A DNA stretch of 64,000 nt from Steroidobacteraceae bacterium (GTDB taxonomy: Bacteria; Pseudomonadota; Gammaproteobacteria; Steroidobacterales; Steroidobacteraceae), in the NCBI GenBank assembly GCA_017853555.1, contig JAFMJH010000004.1, forward strand, positions 1 to 64,000, written 5' to 3'. The notes beneath the pieces were generated by a model. That model was given only the letters and a program-made list of their open reading frames with translations. It had not been told where the DNA came from and did not search any database. Each line of letters begins with the position of its first letter. Position 1 is the stretch's first letter. The position numbers were made by a program, and so were the translations under genes. Below, piece by piece: positions 25,586-34,443 of this stretch.

Positions 25586-26727
25586 GCCCGCGACTCCGCG
25601 ACTACGGCATGCGCGGCATCGATCACGCGCTCGACTTCGGCCAACGTCATCTCCGGAAACAAGGGCAAGGTCACCGTTTCACGCCCGATCCGCTCGGCCA
25701 CCGGGAAATCACCGTCTTTCCAACCGAGTTTGCGATAGGTCGCCAGCGTATGGATGGCGCGATAATGGACACCGACCGCAATCCCGCGTGACTGCATGCG
25801 ACGCATGAACTCGGCACGATCGATCTTCATCCGATCGAGCGGCAGGAGCGGCGCAAACATGTGCCAGGAGTGGCCATCGTCACCGCGCGCCGGCAGTCGC
25901 AGCATCGAATCCGCGGGCCAACGATCGAAATAATGCGCAACGAGTTGGCGGCGACGCGCATTGAACTCGTCGAGTCGCCGCAGTTGACCGATCCCGATCG
26001 CTGCAGCGATATCGGAAAGATTCGCCTTCATCCCGGGAAAGTGCACTTCGAGCCCGTCGACGCCGATGCGTTCGACGCCGTTGAACCGGTGACGTTCGAT
26101 TTGACGCGCCTCGTCGGCGTCGTTGCAGACGATCGCACCGCCCTCGCCCGAGGTCATGTTCTTGTTCGGGTGAAAACTGAAGCAGACCAGATCGCCAGTC
26201 GCCCCGATTCGACGTCCTCGCCAGCTCGAACCGATGGCATGCGCCGCGTCCTCGACGACGCGCAATCGATGCCGTCGCGCAATGGCGTACAAGCGATCGA
26301 GATCGACGGACAATCCCGCAAAATGCACGGGCAACAACGCACGCGTCCGCGGCCCGATACGACTTTCGAGGGCGTCGAGATCGATGTTGCGCGTATCGAG
26401 GTCGACATCCACGAACACCGGTCGCGCACCGAGTCTCAAAATGACGTTGGCGGTCGAGCACCAACTCATCGGCGTGGTGATCACCTCGTCGTCGGGGCCA
26501 ACACCCGCAACCGCGAGCGCGATCTCGAGCGCCGCGGTCGCCGAGGTCATCACACGCACAGTCCGGCCGCCGACATAGTCGGCGAGCGCCGACTCGAATT
26601 GTTGCACTCGCGGCCCGCTGGCCAACCAGCCGGAGCGCAGCACATCGACGACGGCAGCGATCGTTTCGTCGTCGATGCTCGGCTTCGTGAAGGGCAAGTT
26701 GTTCAAAGGCAATCCTCGCAGCGACAC
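25582..26727 (-). CDS. arnB: ArnB, UDP-L-Ara4O aminotransferase
   Basis: A 381-residue PLP enzyme of the DegT/DnrJ/EryC1 family. It aminates UDP-4-keto-pentose to UDP-L-Ara4N using glutamate. The PLP lysine lies in FSFHPNKNMTSGEGGA. Further family motifs are TTPMSWCSTANVI, VVEDAAHAIGSSWRG and GVHYRAIHTLATYRKLG. The length equals that of known ArnB proteins. It starts three bases after the small flippase gene stops and overlaps arnC. Confidence 0.9.
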   Translation of the reverse strand: MSLRGLPLNNLPFTKPSIDDETIAAVVDVLRSGWLASGPRVQQFESALADYVGGRTVRVMTSATAALEIALAVAGVGPDDEVITTPMSWCSTANVILRLGARPVFVDVDLDTRNIDLDALESRIGPRTRALLPVHFAGLSVDLDRLYAIARRHRLRVVEDAAHAIGSSWRGRRIGATGDLVCFSFHPNKNMTSGEGGAIVCNDADEARQIERHRFNGVERIGVDGLEVHFPGMKANLSDIAAAIGIGQLRRLDEFNARRRQLVAHYFDRWPADSMLRLPARGDDGHSWHMFAPLLPLDRMKIDRAEFMRRMQSRGIAVGVHYRAIHTLATYRKLGWKDGDFPVAERIGRETVTLPLFPEMTLAEVERVIDAAHAVVAESRA

Positions 26728-26730
26728 AAC

Positions 26731-27102
26731 TCAGGAACGTGCGACGAGCCAGACACCGACGATGATGACGCCGATACCCGTCCAGCGCATGGCGGAGACG
26801 GGTTCGTTCAGCAACGCCGAGGCCAAGCCCGCGGTTGCCAAATATCCGAGCGACAACATCGGGTATGCCTGACTCACGGGAACACGTGACAGACCGACGA
26901 CCCAGGTCACTACCGAAATGCCGTAGGCGGCGAGCGCCAACCAGAATGCCGGCACGAGCAGCAGCTTCTGCGCCGAAGCAAGCATTTCCACGGCGTCACC
27001 GCGAATGGGTCCGGACTCTGCGGTCGCCACCTTGAGACCGAGTTGCGCAGCCGCGTTCAACACCACGCCGAACATCAAAAACAGAAAATCGGCGAATTTC
27101 AT
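26731..27102 (-). CDS. small four-helix EamA/SMR-type protein, probable Ara4N-lipid flippase (ArnE/ArnF-like)
   Basis: A 123-residue protein with four TM helices, of the EamA/SMR fold. SRVPVSQAYPMLSLGY in helix 3 is typical. In enterobacteria ArnE and ArnF form a heterodimer that flips undecaprenyl-phosphate-Ara4N to the periplasm. Here only one such gene is present, placed between arnT and arnB, so a homodimer or a distant partner is implied. ATGA-type overlap with arnT supports co-translation. Confidence 0.8.
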   Translation of the reverse strand: MKFADFLFLMFGVVLNAAAQLGLKVATAESGPIRGDAVEMLASAQKLLLVPAFWLALAAYGISVVTWVVGLSRVPVSQAYPMLSLGYLATAGLASALLNEPVSAMRWTGIGVIIVGVWLVARS

Positions 27103-28757
27103 CGTCGCGCCACCACCACGGATCGCGGATCCGCATCCGGCAAGCGTCGCCCTTCGAAACCGAGTGCACGCAATTCGTCATAGGCACGAGGTTCGATGAA
27201 TGCCACGGCGTCACGCTCCTCGCGCCAGCGTACGACGAACGTCTCCAGAGTCTCGATGTACCGTGACGGATCGGCTGCGCCGACTCTTCGCAGGCCTTCC
27301 TCGAGCTCGCCCTTGTATGCGACCAGCGTCATGCTGCGTCCGAGATAGAACGAAGCCGAGTGGCGATACTGAGCCACGCTGTACAGCGTGGTCGTCGGTC
27401 GTACCTCGCTGCGGATCGTGGCGACCAAGGCGCGCGCACTGCGCTCCGGCGGCAGGACCGCATAGGCAACCAGCAATCCCTGCCAGGCGAACAATGCCGA
27501 CAACGCGACGGGCATCCAGAGTGCGTGTTGCGAGCGTCCGCGCAAGTGCGAGAACCACGCGAATGCCAGCGCGACGAGCCCGACGCCGCATGCCGCGAAC
27601 ACGGGCAGGTCGAACGCGCCGTCGCGCCGACGATCGAAGATGATCATCGCTACGGACAAGACGCCGATCAGCAGCGATTGCAGGATCAGCGCGTGACGAC
27701 TGAGTTTGCGGTCGTCCTCCGACTGCGACGCGAGCAAGAGCATCAGCGGCGGGATCATCGGCAAGATGTATGGCGGCAGCTTGGAGTTGGACAACGAGAA
27801 AAACACGAACGTGACCAGGCACCAGAAAATCAGGAATCGCAGCGCCGGAAACGCCGCGCCTTCCGGTTTTTCTCGCCACGAGCGCGCGAGACCGTGCCGC
27901 CAGGTACCGATCACCGGCAGCGCGGCGAGCAGAACCAGAGGGATGAAATACCACCAAGGTTCGTCACGACGATGAACTTTGGTCAAAAATCGCGCGAAAT
28001 GCTCGTGTATGAAAAAGAACTGCAGAAACCCGGGATTGCGGGTCTCGACCGACCAGAACCAGGGCGCGACGATGGCCAGGAACAGCAGTCCACCCGGCCA
28101 GAACCGCAGCCGCTTCAGAAAGCCGGCATCGCGATGCACGATTGCGTGAACGACGAGCGTCGCGCCGGTGAGCACGAGGACCACGATGCCCTTCGTGAGC
28201 ACGGCCGCCGCGAGCGCGGCCCAGGCCAGCAACATCAGTTTTTCGGCTTGATCTTCTTCGCTACGTTGCGCGACCAAAAATGTCGCCAATGCGGCGAATG
28301 CGAAAAACGCAAACGACTGATCGAGCAGATTGACGTGGCCGATCAAGACGTAAAACGGACTGATCGCCAAAAAGAACACCGCACGCCATGCGATGGCGGT
28401 CGAGAAGCCGAGGCCACGCGACAACCAGAAGAGCAGAGGCATGCAACCGAAGGCGAGCGCGAATGCCCAGAACCGCGAGCCAGCCTCCGAGACGCCCGTG
28501 AGGGCATAGATCGCTGCCGTAGCCCAGTATTGCAGCACGGGCTTTTCGAAATAGGGCAAACCGTTCAGCGTCGGGGTGATCCAGTCGCCACTCGCCCACA
28601 TCTCGCGCGGAATTTCCGCATAGCGCCCCTCGTCAGGGTCGAACAGCGAGTGGGTGCCGATGGACGCGAACCATGCAAACGCGATGAACAACCACGCAAG
28701 CCAGGCGCGGTCGCGCGGACTGCCTTCCCCGGACGGGAAGGTTGATTGATCGCTCAC
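27099..28757 (-). CDS. arnT: ArnT, lipid A aminoarabinose transferase
   Basis: A 552-residue GT-C fold glycosyltransferase with about a dozen TM helices and a soluble C-terminal domain. The first periplasmic loop carries FDPDEGRYAEIPREMWASGDW, with the conserved aspartate-glutamate pair, and TLNGLPYFEKPVLQYW. These match ArnT/PMT-family catalytic features. It transfers L-Ara4N from undecaprenyl phosphate to lipid A phosphates on the periplasmic side, lowering negative charge and giving resistance to cationic peptides and polymyxins. It overlaps both neighbours by four bases. Confidence 0.88.
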   Translation of the reverse strand: MSDQSTFPSGEGSPRDRAWLAWLFIAFAWFASIGTHSLFDPDEGRYAEIPREMWASGDWITPTLNGLPYFEKPVLQYWATAAIYALTGVSEAGSRFWAFALAFGCMPLLFWLSRGLGFSTAIAWRAVFFLAISPFYVLIGHVNLLDQSFAFFAFAALATFLVAQRSEEDQAEKLMLLAWAALAAAVLTKGIVVLVLTGATLVVHAIVHRDAGFLKRLRFWPGGLLFLAIVAPWFWSVETRNPGFLQFFFIHEHFARFLTKVHRRDEPWWYFIPLVLLAALPVIGTWRHGLARSWREKPEGAAFPALRFLIFWCLVTFVFFSLSNSKLPPYILPMIPPLMLLLASQSEDDRKLSRHALILQSLLIGVLSVAMIIFDRRRDGAFDLPVFAACGVGLVALAFAWFSHLRGRSQHALWMPVALSALFAWQGLLVAYAVLPPERSARALVATIRSEVRPTTTLYSVAQYRHSASFYLGRSMTLVAYKGELEEGLRRVGAADPSRYIETLETFVVRWREERDAVAFIEPRAYDELRALGFEGRRLPDADPRSVVVARR

Positions 28758-29800
28758 GCGGCGCCGCCGCCTTTCGTCTTGCGCTCGAGATCGACGTAGT
28801 ATGCGATCGTCTTGCGCACCGCATCACGCAGATTGGTGCTCGGTGCCCAGCCGAGCTGCTCCGCGGCCGCCTTGATGGCAGGCACGCGAATTTGGATGTC
28901 TTGATAATACTTGCCGTAGTACTCGCCCGCCGACACGTCCGTGATCGACGCAGCCGCTGCACGCTCGGCCAGTTCGGAAAATTCTTTGCCGATCTCGACC
29001 ATCATCGTGGCAAGTTCGGCGATCGAGGCGCAATTTCCGGGGTTGCCGATGTTGAATATGCGGCGCGACGCGCAACCGTCTTTGTTCTCGATGATTTTGA
29101 CCAGGCAGTCGATCGCATCATCGATGAACGTGAACGAACGCTTCTGGCTTCCGCCGTCGACCAGGCGGATGGGTCGGCGGTACATGATGTTCGAGAGAAA
29201 TTGCGTGAACACCCGCGAACTGCCTTCTTTGGGCTCGTCGATATTGTCGAGATTCGGCCCGATGAAGTTGAACGGCCGGAACAGCGTGTAGTCGAGACCT
29301 TCGGCGACACCGTACGCGTAGATCACGCGATCGAGCAGTTGCTTCGATGCGGCGTAAATCCAGCGCTGCTTCTCGATCGGACCGTACACGAGCGAACTCG
29401 TTTCTTCGTCGAGCACGCTGTCCGGCGACATGCCGTAGATTTCGGAGGTCGACGGAAAAATCAGGCGCTTTTTGTATTTGACGCAGTGCCGCACGATCGC
29501 GAGATTGGCTTCGAAGTCGAGCTCGAACACTCGCAGGGGGTTGGTGACGTATTGCGCCGGATTGGCGATGGCCACCAGCGGGATGATCGCGTCGCATTTT
29601 TTGACGTGATACTCGACCCACTCGCGATTGATGGTGATGTCGCCCTCGACGAAGTGGAATCGGTCGGACTTCGGCAGATCACCGAGCTTGTTGTCCGACA
29701 GGTCGATACCGAACACTTCCCAATCCGGACGCCCCTGGATGATGGCGGCGGTGAGCGCGCTGCCGATGAACCCATTGGCGCCGAGAATCATGATTTTCAT
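28754..29800 (-). CDS. arnA: ArnA decarboxylase/dehydrogenase domain as a stand-alone protein
   Basis: A 348-residue NAD-dependent sugar-nucleotide enzyme matching the C-terminal half of E. coli ArnA. It oxidatively decarboxylates UDP-glucuronate to UDP-4-keto-pentose, the first committed Ara4N step. It shows the nucleotide motif ILGANGFIGSAL, the catalytic IFPSTSEIYGM (Ser/Thr) and YAASKQLLDRVI (YxxxK), and RPFNFIGP. PSTSEIYGM and RSFTFIDDAIDCLVKIIEN strongly resemble ArnA. It is the first gene of the arn cluster. A TATACT -10-like element lies only seven bases before its ATG, so the message may have a very short leader. Confidence 0.88.
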   Translation of the reverse strand: MKIMILGANGFIGSALTAAIIQGRPDWEVFGIDLSDNKLGDLPKSDRFHFVEGDITINREWVEYHVKKCDAIIPLVAIANPAQYVTNPLRVFELDFEANLAIVRHCVKYKKRLIFPSTSEIYGMSPDSVLDEETSSLVYGPIEKQRWIYAASKQLLDRVIYAYGVAEGLDYTLFRPFNFIGPNLDNIDEPKEGSSRVFTQFLSNIMYRRPIRLVDGGSQKRSFTFIDDAIDCLVKIIENKDGCASRRIFNIGNPGNCASIAELATMMVEIGKEFSELAERAAAASITDVSAGEYYGKYYQDIQIRVPAIKAAAEQLGWAPSTNLRDAVRKTIAYYVDLERKTKGGGAA

Positions 29801-29861
29801 GGCGCCAAGTATAAACCGACGGTCGGGCGGGATTTATTGCAACTTGGCGCGAAACCGCACG
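29801..29861 (-). promoter_or_regulatory. putative arn promoter with a 9-bp inverted repeat
   Basis: GCGCCAAGT (29802-29810) and ACTTGGCGC (29842-29850) form a perfect 9-bp inverted repeat with 31 bases between. On the minus strand a TATACT hexamer lies between the arms, ending seven bases before the first arn gene's ATG. No good -35 element is seen at 16-18 bases. The repeat could be a regulator-binding pair around the promoter or a hairpin after the upstream kinase gene. Confidence 0.5.
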
Positions 29862-30905
29862 CTATCCCGCGCCCTCTGCCGTCTGCCAAGCCAATTCAGC
29901 CAAGGACTCGGTCTGCGCCGCATAGTTCCGCGCATCCGGGCTCACGGCCGTCCCGCGCATCACGCGGCCGCGGATCCCGTGACAGATCGCGGCAAGGCGG
30001 AACATGCAGAATGCGAGGTAGAACTCCAACTGGTCGATGCCGTTGATCGCCCGGCGCGCGCAATAGGCCGCAACGTACTCGCGCTCGGACGGCAAACCCG
30101 ATGCCCCGAGGTCGACACCCGCCAAACCGCGTACGCCACCGGTACCGATGCGAAATGCCATCAAGTGATAGGCGAAATCGGCAATGGGGTCGCCGATGGT
30201 CGACAGTTCCCAATCGAGAATCGCGCCGATGCGCGCATCCTGCGACGCGAAGATCAAATTGTCGAGACGATAGTCGCCATGCACGATCGCCGGCGCGGGC
30301 TCGATCACCGGCGTATGACGCGGCAACCAGTCGATCAGCCGCTCCATCGCGGGTACGCGCCCGGCACTACCCGACTCGGCTGCGTATTGCTTCGACCATC
30401 GACCGATCTGACGCACCACATACCCCTCGGCACGTCCGAAATCGGTCAACCCGACGACCGCAGGATCGACCGAGTGCAAGTCGGCCAACGCACCGACCAT
30501 CGCGGCGTAGTGCGGTTTGCGTTCGAGTCGGGACAGTTCGGGCAAGGTGGGATCCCAAAAAATTCGACCCGCCACATGTTCCATCAGGTAAAACGGCGTA
30601 CCGATCACGGCGGCGTCTTCGCACAGCAGCAACGGCTGCGCCACCGGCACGGAGGTGTGTTGCGCCAGCGCGGACATCACCCGAAATTCGCGTTCGATGG
30701 CGTGCGCGGAAGGCAGCAAGACGCCCGGCGGCTTGCGCCGCAAAACGAACGTCGAGGCAGGCGTGGTGAGCAGATAGGTCGGGTTCGACTGCCCGTCGGC
30801 GAATTGTTTGACCGTGAGCGGCCCCGTCAAATCGCCTCTTCGCGCAGCCAGATACTCTTGCAGCGCCTCAACGTCAAACTCGAGCCCCGGACGAAATTCG
30901 TGCAT
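29862..30905 (-). CDS. APH-family phosphotransferase (ACAD10-type)
   Basis: A 347-residue kinase-fold protein. It shows QFADGQSNPTYLL near residue 34, a glycine-rich-loop equivalent. VLRRKP holds the ATP-binding lysine, IVHGDYRLDNLIF the catalytic HGDxxxxN and AILDWELSTIGDPIADFA the metal-binding aspartate. This is the type often found with acyl-CoA dehydrogenases (ACAD10/11 kinase domain), thought to phosphorylate 4-hydroxy acyl-CoAs. No acyl-CoA dehydrogenase is adjacent, so that role is only a family-based suggestion. It is separated from the arn cluster by 61 bases. Confidence 0.82.
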   Translation of the reverse strand: MHEFRPGLEFDVEALQEYLAARRGDLTGPLTVKQFADGQSNPTYLLTTPASTFVLRRKPPGVLLPSAHAIEREFRVMSALAQHTSVPVAQPLLLCEDAAVIGTPFYLMEHVAGRIFWDPTLPELSRLERKPHYAAMVGALADLHSVDPAVVGLTDFGRAEGYVVRQIGRWSKQYAAESGSAGRVPAMERLIDWLPRHTPVIEPAPAIVHGDYRLDNLIFASQDARIGAILDWELSTIGDPIADFAYHLMAFRIGTGGVRGLAGVDLGASGLPSEREYVAAYCARRAINGIDQLEFYLAFCMFRLAAICHGIRGRVMRGTAVSPDARNYAAQTESLAELAWQTAEGAG

Positions 30906-30949
30906 GGATCCTCACCCGCGCCAATGCGCAGGTGGAATCCTATCCAATC

Positions 30950-31615
30950 TCACTTGACCGTGTAGCCCCGCGCCTCGAGGCACGCCGTGATCGCACGCCG
31001 ATATTCATTGCGTCGCGTCTCGAGGGCGCGCCCGCCACCCTGACGGTCGGGTTGCACCGGATCGAAGCCGGTTTGCGACGTCGCCCAGCGATGGCACTCG
31101 TAGCGATCGCTCCCCTGCTTCTCGTCGGACTGGCCGTCGCGCGGGTACACGTACAAATCGTCGGTCGCATAAGACACCTCGCCGCGCGCTACCGCAGCCG
31201 AGGGTTCGTCCACCACGACATAGCGCCGCTCGCGCTCGCGCCAAAGAAAATATGTACCGTCGGCATAGAAATAGGGAATCCCGCCGACCCAAAGCGTCGA
31301 GTAATACGGCGGCAACATGCCGAGCGTCAGACCGATCGGCGGTCGCACCACGACGACCCCGCCGCCACGGTCGGCATACCAACGGCCGCGATCGAAGAAA
31401 TACCGCGAGCCGCGAAACGATCCCGAAACCCCGGGAGGCCAACGATCGCGCCGATCGATGTCGATCGGCGCAGGTCGATACATCTCGCGCGGCGGCAGAT
31501 AACGCCCGCGGTCGCCGTCCCCTCCACGGGGACGGTCGCCATGCTGCGCCATCGCCGACGAGGACAAAACCAGCCACGCGATCATGAGAAAACGCGACGA
31601 TGGCTTACGAGTCAT
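30950..31615 (-). CDS. secreted DUF6515-like protein with a C-terminal YVYPxxGQSDE domain
   Basis: A 221-residue protein with a signal peptide (MTRKPSSRFLMIAWLVLSSSAMAQ). A Gly/Arg/Asp-rich linker follows, then a middle domain with GSRYFFDRGRWYADRGGG and GIPYFYADGTYF (resembling DUF6515). The C-terminal domain starts LYVYPRDGQSDEKQGSDRYE and ends ACLEARGYTVK. That last domain is shared with the next gene downstream of its own promoter side (31627-32166). GAGGGG lies about 7 bases before ATG 31615. Probably periplasmic or outer-membrane associated; function unknown. Confidence 0.72.
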   Translation of the reverse strand: MTRKPSSRFLMIAWLVLSSSAMAQHGDRPRGGDGDRGRYLPPREMYRPAPIDIDRRDRWPPGVSGSFRGSRYFFDRGRWYADRGGGVVVVRPPIGLTLGMLPPYYSTLWVGGIPYFYADGTYFLWRERERRYVVVDEPSAAVARGEVSYATDDLYVYPRDGQSDEKQGSDRYECHRWATSQTGFDPVQPDRQGGGRALETRRNEYRRAITACLEARGYTVK

Positions 31616-31626
31616 GGCAAGACCCC

Positions 31627-32166
31627 TCAACGAACCGTGTATCCGCGGCCTTCGAGACAGGCCGACAACGCACGGGTATATCCACTGGCACGCGGGTCGG
31701 CGGGCGGCACGGCGATACGCCGTTTGCGCATCTCGGCCGTGCTTGCATCGGCTTGCGAGGCCGCTGCACCGATCACCGCGCCCGCGGTTGCACCTACCAG
31801 TGCGCCTTCGCCGCGCTCACGCGGAGACGAAACGACCGAGCCTATGATCGCGCCGGCCACCGCGCCGCGCAGGACGTTGTCCGACGTATCCGACGGACGA
31901 CTCGCGCGCACCCGCGGACGCTCGGCGGCGGGCCCCGTTTGCGCGACGCTGGGATCGAAACCGGTTTGCCGTACCGCCCACATGTGGCACTCGTACCGAT
32001 CACGATCAAGCTGCTCGTCGCTCTGGCCTTTGGCCGGATACACGTACAGCTCTCGCGGGTCGGCGGACACGCTGCGCGCATCCGTCGAGGAAATCGTGTC
32101 CGCAGTCGCCACGGCGCACGAGATAAGACCGACACCAGCCAGAAAAACCGATAGGAAGCGTCGCAT
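31627..32166 (-). CDS. secreted glycine-zipper protein sharing the YVYPxxGQSDE domain
   Basis: A 179-residue protein with a signal peptide (MRRFLSVFLAGVGLISCAVATA). It carries LYVYPAKGQSDEQLDRDRYE then CHMWAVRQTGFDP. A glycine-zipper region follows (GAVAGAIIGSVV and GALVGATAGAVIGAAAS), typical of membrane-embedding helices. The end ALSACLEGRGYTVR mirrors the neighbour's. The glycine zipper is inserted into the shared domain, which therefore looks like two separated halves. It starts upstream of the DUF6515-like gene with an 11-base gap, so the two probably form an operon. Role unknown, perhaps envelope integrity. Confidence 0.75.
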   Translation of the reverse strand: MRRFLSVFLAGVGLISCAVATADTISSTDARSVSADPRELYVYPAKGQSDEQLDRDRYECHMWAVRQTGFDPSVAQTGPAAERPRVRASRPSDTSDNVLRGAVAGAIIGSVVSSPRERGEGALVGATAGAVIGAAASQADASTAEMRKRRIAVPPADPRASGYTRALSACLEGRGYTVR

Positions 32167-32244
32167 GTCGATGACTCCTTGATCCTTGCACCTATTCTGC
32201 GTCGACCTGGACCCGGCTGCACTGCAAGCCTGTTACGAATTGTT

Positions 32245-33564
32245 TCAAGATCGGGCGATCGATGCGATCGCGGTGAATCGCCCCGCACTACGTATGAAGC
32301 GCAACTCGCCGCCGAGCTTGTGCGTCAGACGTTGCACGATGGCGAGGCCTAGCCCGACTCCGGCACCCTGACGCGCCGCATCGAGCTTCACGAAGGGACT
32401 GCAGGCTTCGCGCTCGAGCGACTCCGGAAATCCGCTGCCGTGATCGGTCACCTGCAATTCCAAAACGCGAGGATCCGGCGAAACGATCAGCACGTCCACC
32501 GGCGCCCTACCGTGCTCGAGCGCGTTGCCGATCAGATTATCGAGAATGCGACGCACCATGGAACCTGCCACGGGCCACGCGGCATCGACGCGCAAGTCCA
32601 GCGTGACCTCGTGCCCGAGCGCGCGATGCGCCGCGATCAATTCCTGCGCAACCGCGCCGATCGGCGTGCGTTCGCCGCCATCGAGGTCACGATCCTGCAG
32701 ATAATCGGCAAATTGCCGCACGATGCGATCCATGGCGGCGACGTCGCCGCGCATCCCGTCTGCATCGGCCGCTTCGGGCAACATCGCGATGCGCATGCGC
32801 AATCGCGTCAACGGTGCGCGCAAATCGTGCGGAATTCCGCCGAGCAGCACCCGCCGTTCGGTCTCGATCTCGGCGAGACGCGCCAGCATGGCATTGAAGG
32901 ACTGCGTGAGCCGTTGCAACTCGCGCGGCCCCGTCAACTCCAAAGGCTCCGGCCAGGATGCTCCGACGCGCGCCGTCGCCTCGCTCAGTCGCTCGATCGG
33001 TCGCGTGATCGATGCTGCATACAAAACGCTCACCACGACCAGCAGAGACAAGACCAAAAGTATCGCGGCCCATGGCGTTGGACGCGAAAACTCCGGCGCT
33101 TCGGACACCAGCACGACGACCCACCACGGCTCGCCGTCGATGTATTGCTTGATCCAGTAGCGCGGGCTCGGTGTCGCGCGAAACAGCACTTCGGCCGGTT
33201 GCGTCGCATAACGTTCGATCGCGCGACGCAGCGCTTCGTCACGAATCACCGCCGACTCGGCCTCGCGCGGATCCACGGTCGGCATCGACTGCTCGGCGAC
33301 CGGCACGAGTTGCACGGTGCCACTCGCCGTCAACGCTTGTGCGATCTCGCGCCGCTGCCAAGGCGGCACCGCCACCAGTACGCGACGCGCCGAATACACC
33401 AACGCGGCCGCACTGCGAGCGCGCGTATCGCGGTAGTCGGTCGAGTATTCGCGTCGTTGAAACTCGAACCCGACGGCGACGATCGCGAGGCTGGCGATCA
33501 CCACACCGACAAGCAACAGGACCAGGCGCTGCGCAAAACTGATCGACGGCGCGAAATGCGTCAC
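32245..33564 (-). CDS. EnvZ-like sensor histidine kinase
   Basis: A 439-residue sensor. TM1 is near residues 13-30, a periplasmic domain runs about 35-160, and TM2 is near 168-188. A HAMP linker (ITRPIERLSEATARVG) follows. The H box GIPHDLRAPLTRLRMRI resembles EnvZ. The ATPase domain has NLIGNALEHG, DHGSGFP and GVGLGLAIVQR. It should phosphorylate the OmpR-like regulator whose stop overlaps its start. Position near the arn cluster makes it a candidate PmrB-like or envelope-stress sensor, but the periplasmic region has no motif I recognise for metals or peptides. Confidence 0.85.
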   Translation of the reverse strand: MTHFAPSISFAQRLVLLLVGVVIASLAIVAVGFEFQRREYSTDYRDTRARSAAALVYSARRVLVAVPPWQRREIAQALTASGTVQLVPVAEQSMPTVDPREAESAVIRDEALRRAIERYATQPAEVLFRATPSPRYWIKQYIDGEPWWVVVLVSEAPEFSRPTPWAAILLVLSLLVVVSVLYAASITRPIERLSEATARVGASWPEPLELTGPRELQRLTQSFNAMLARLAEIETERRVLLGGIPHDLRAPLTRLRMRIAMLPEAADADGMRGDVAAMDRIVRQFADYLQDRDLDGGERTPIGAVAQELIAAHRALGHEVTLDLRVDAAWPVAGSMVRRILDNLIGNALEHGRAPVDVLIVSPDPRVLELQVTDHGSGFPESLEREACSPFVKLDAARQGAGVGLGLAIVQRLTHKLGGELRFIRSAGRFTAIASIARS

Positions 33565-34289
33565 GATATCGCCCGACTGGCCGGAACGAACACGTAGCCC
33601 ACGCCCCAGACCGTCTGTATGTAGCGCGGCGCACGCGGATCCTGTTCGAGATATTTGCGCAAGCGTGAAACCTGCACGTCGATCGCGCGATCACTGAGCT
33701 CCTGCGCGGAATCTCGGGCCAGGGCCAGCAGCTGATCACGGCGCAATGGTTCAAGCGGGTGATCGGTCAGCGCTTTCAAAAGTGCAAACTCGCCACTCGT
33801 CAGCGATACCCTTTCCTGACCACGCAGCAACTCTCGCGAGGCGCGATCGAAGATCCAGTCCCCGACCCGTACGTTCTCCGAAATGTCGGGAGCCGCGACG
33901 GGCAGACGCGCCCGGCGCAACAATGCATCGATGCGTGCGACCAGCTCGCGCGGCTCGAACGGCTTGCCGATGTATTCGTCGGCACCCAACTCCAGGCCGA
34001 GCACCCGATCGAATGGCTCGTCGCGCGCGGTGAGCATGATGATGGGGACGGTCTCGCCCCGGCCTCGCAAGCGCTTGCAAACGGAGAGACCGTCCTCCCC
34101 GGGCAGCATCAGATCGAGCACCAGCACGTCCGGCCGGAAGCGCGCCAATCGCCGCTCCACGTCGGCAGCGTCCGGCAGGGTCGCGATCTCGAAGTCGTAA
34201 CGACCGAGGTACTTCTCCAGCAACATCCGCAACTCCGGGTCGTCATCGACCACCAGAATACGGCGTCGCTTCGGGTGCTCTGCACTCAT
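33561..34289 (-). CDS. OmpR-like response regulator
   Basis: A 242-residue regulator (E. coli OmpR has 239). The receiver shows RILVVDDDPELR, phospho-acceptor DVLVLDLMLPGEDG, MLTARDEPFD and the lysine in YIGKPFEPREL. A winged-helix DNA-binding domain follows, with LTSGEFALLKAL, RAIDVQVSRLRKYLEQDP and QTVWGVGYVF. I chose ATG 34289 because the protein then matches OmpR in length, although no good ribosome-binding site precedes it. Four-base overlap with the kinase gene indicates co-translation. Confidence 0.87.
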   Translation of the reverse strand: MSAEHPKRRRILVVDDDPELRMLLEKYLGRYDFEIATLPDAADVERRLARFRPDVLVLDLMLPGEDGLSVCKRLRGRGETVPIIMLTARDEPFDRVLGLELGADEYIGKPFEPRELVARIDALLRRARLPVAAPDISENVRVGDWIFDRASRELLRGQERVSLTSGEFALLKALTDHPLEPLRRDQLLALARDSAQELSDRAIDVQVSRLRKYLEQDPRAPRYIQTVWGVGYVFVPASRAIS

Positions 34290-34443
34290 GGGTGGAGGCA
34301 ACGATGACAGGAAAATGCACGGACGGACAGCGTCGACACATTTTGAAACAACTTGGCGTCCGTGGCAGCCGGGCGAGATGCCATTGCCGTACCGCCGTCG
34401 CGGCGTTAACGTTGTGCCGTCGACGCAACGCGCCCGGAACGCC
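34290..34443. promoter_or_regulatory. divergent intergenic region between the OmpR-like gene and a membrane-protein gene
   Basis: A 154-base spacer from which both neighbours are transcribed outward. It should hold promoters for the two-component pair and for the plus-strand gene at 34444. I see no clear -35/-10 pair or perfect palindrome in it. Confidence 0.35.
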
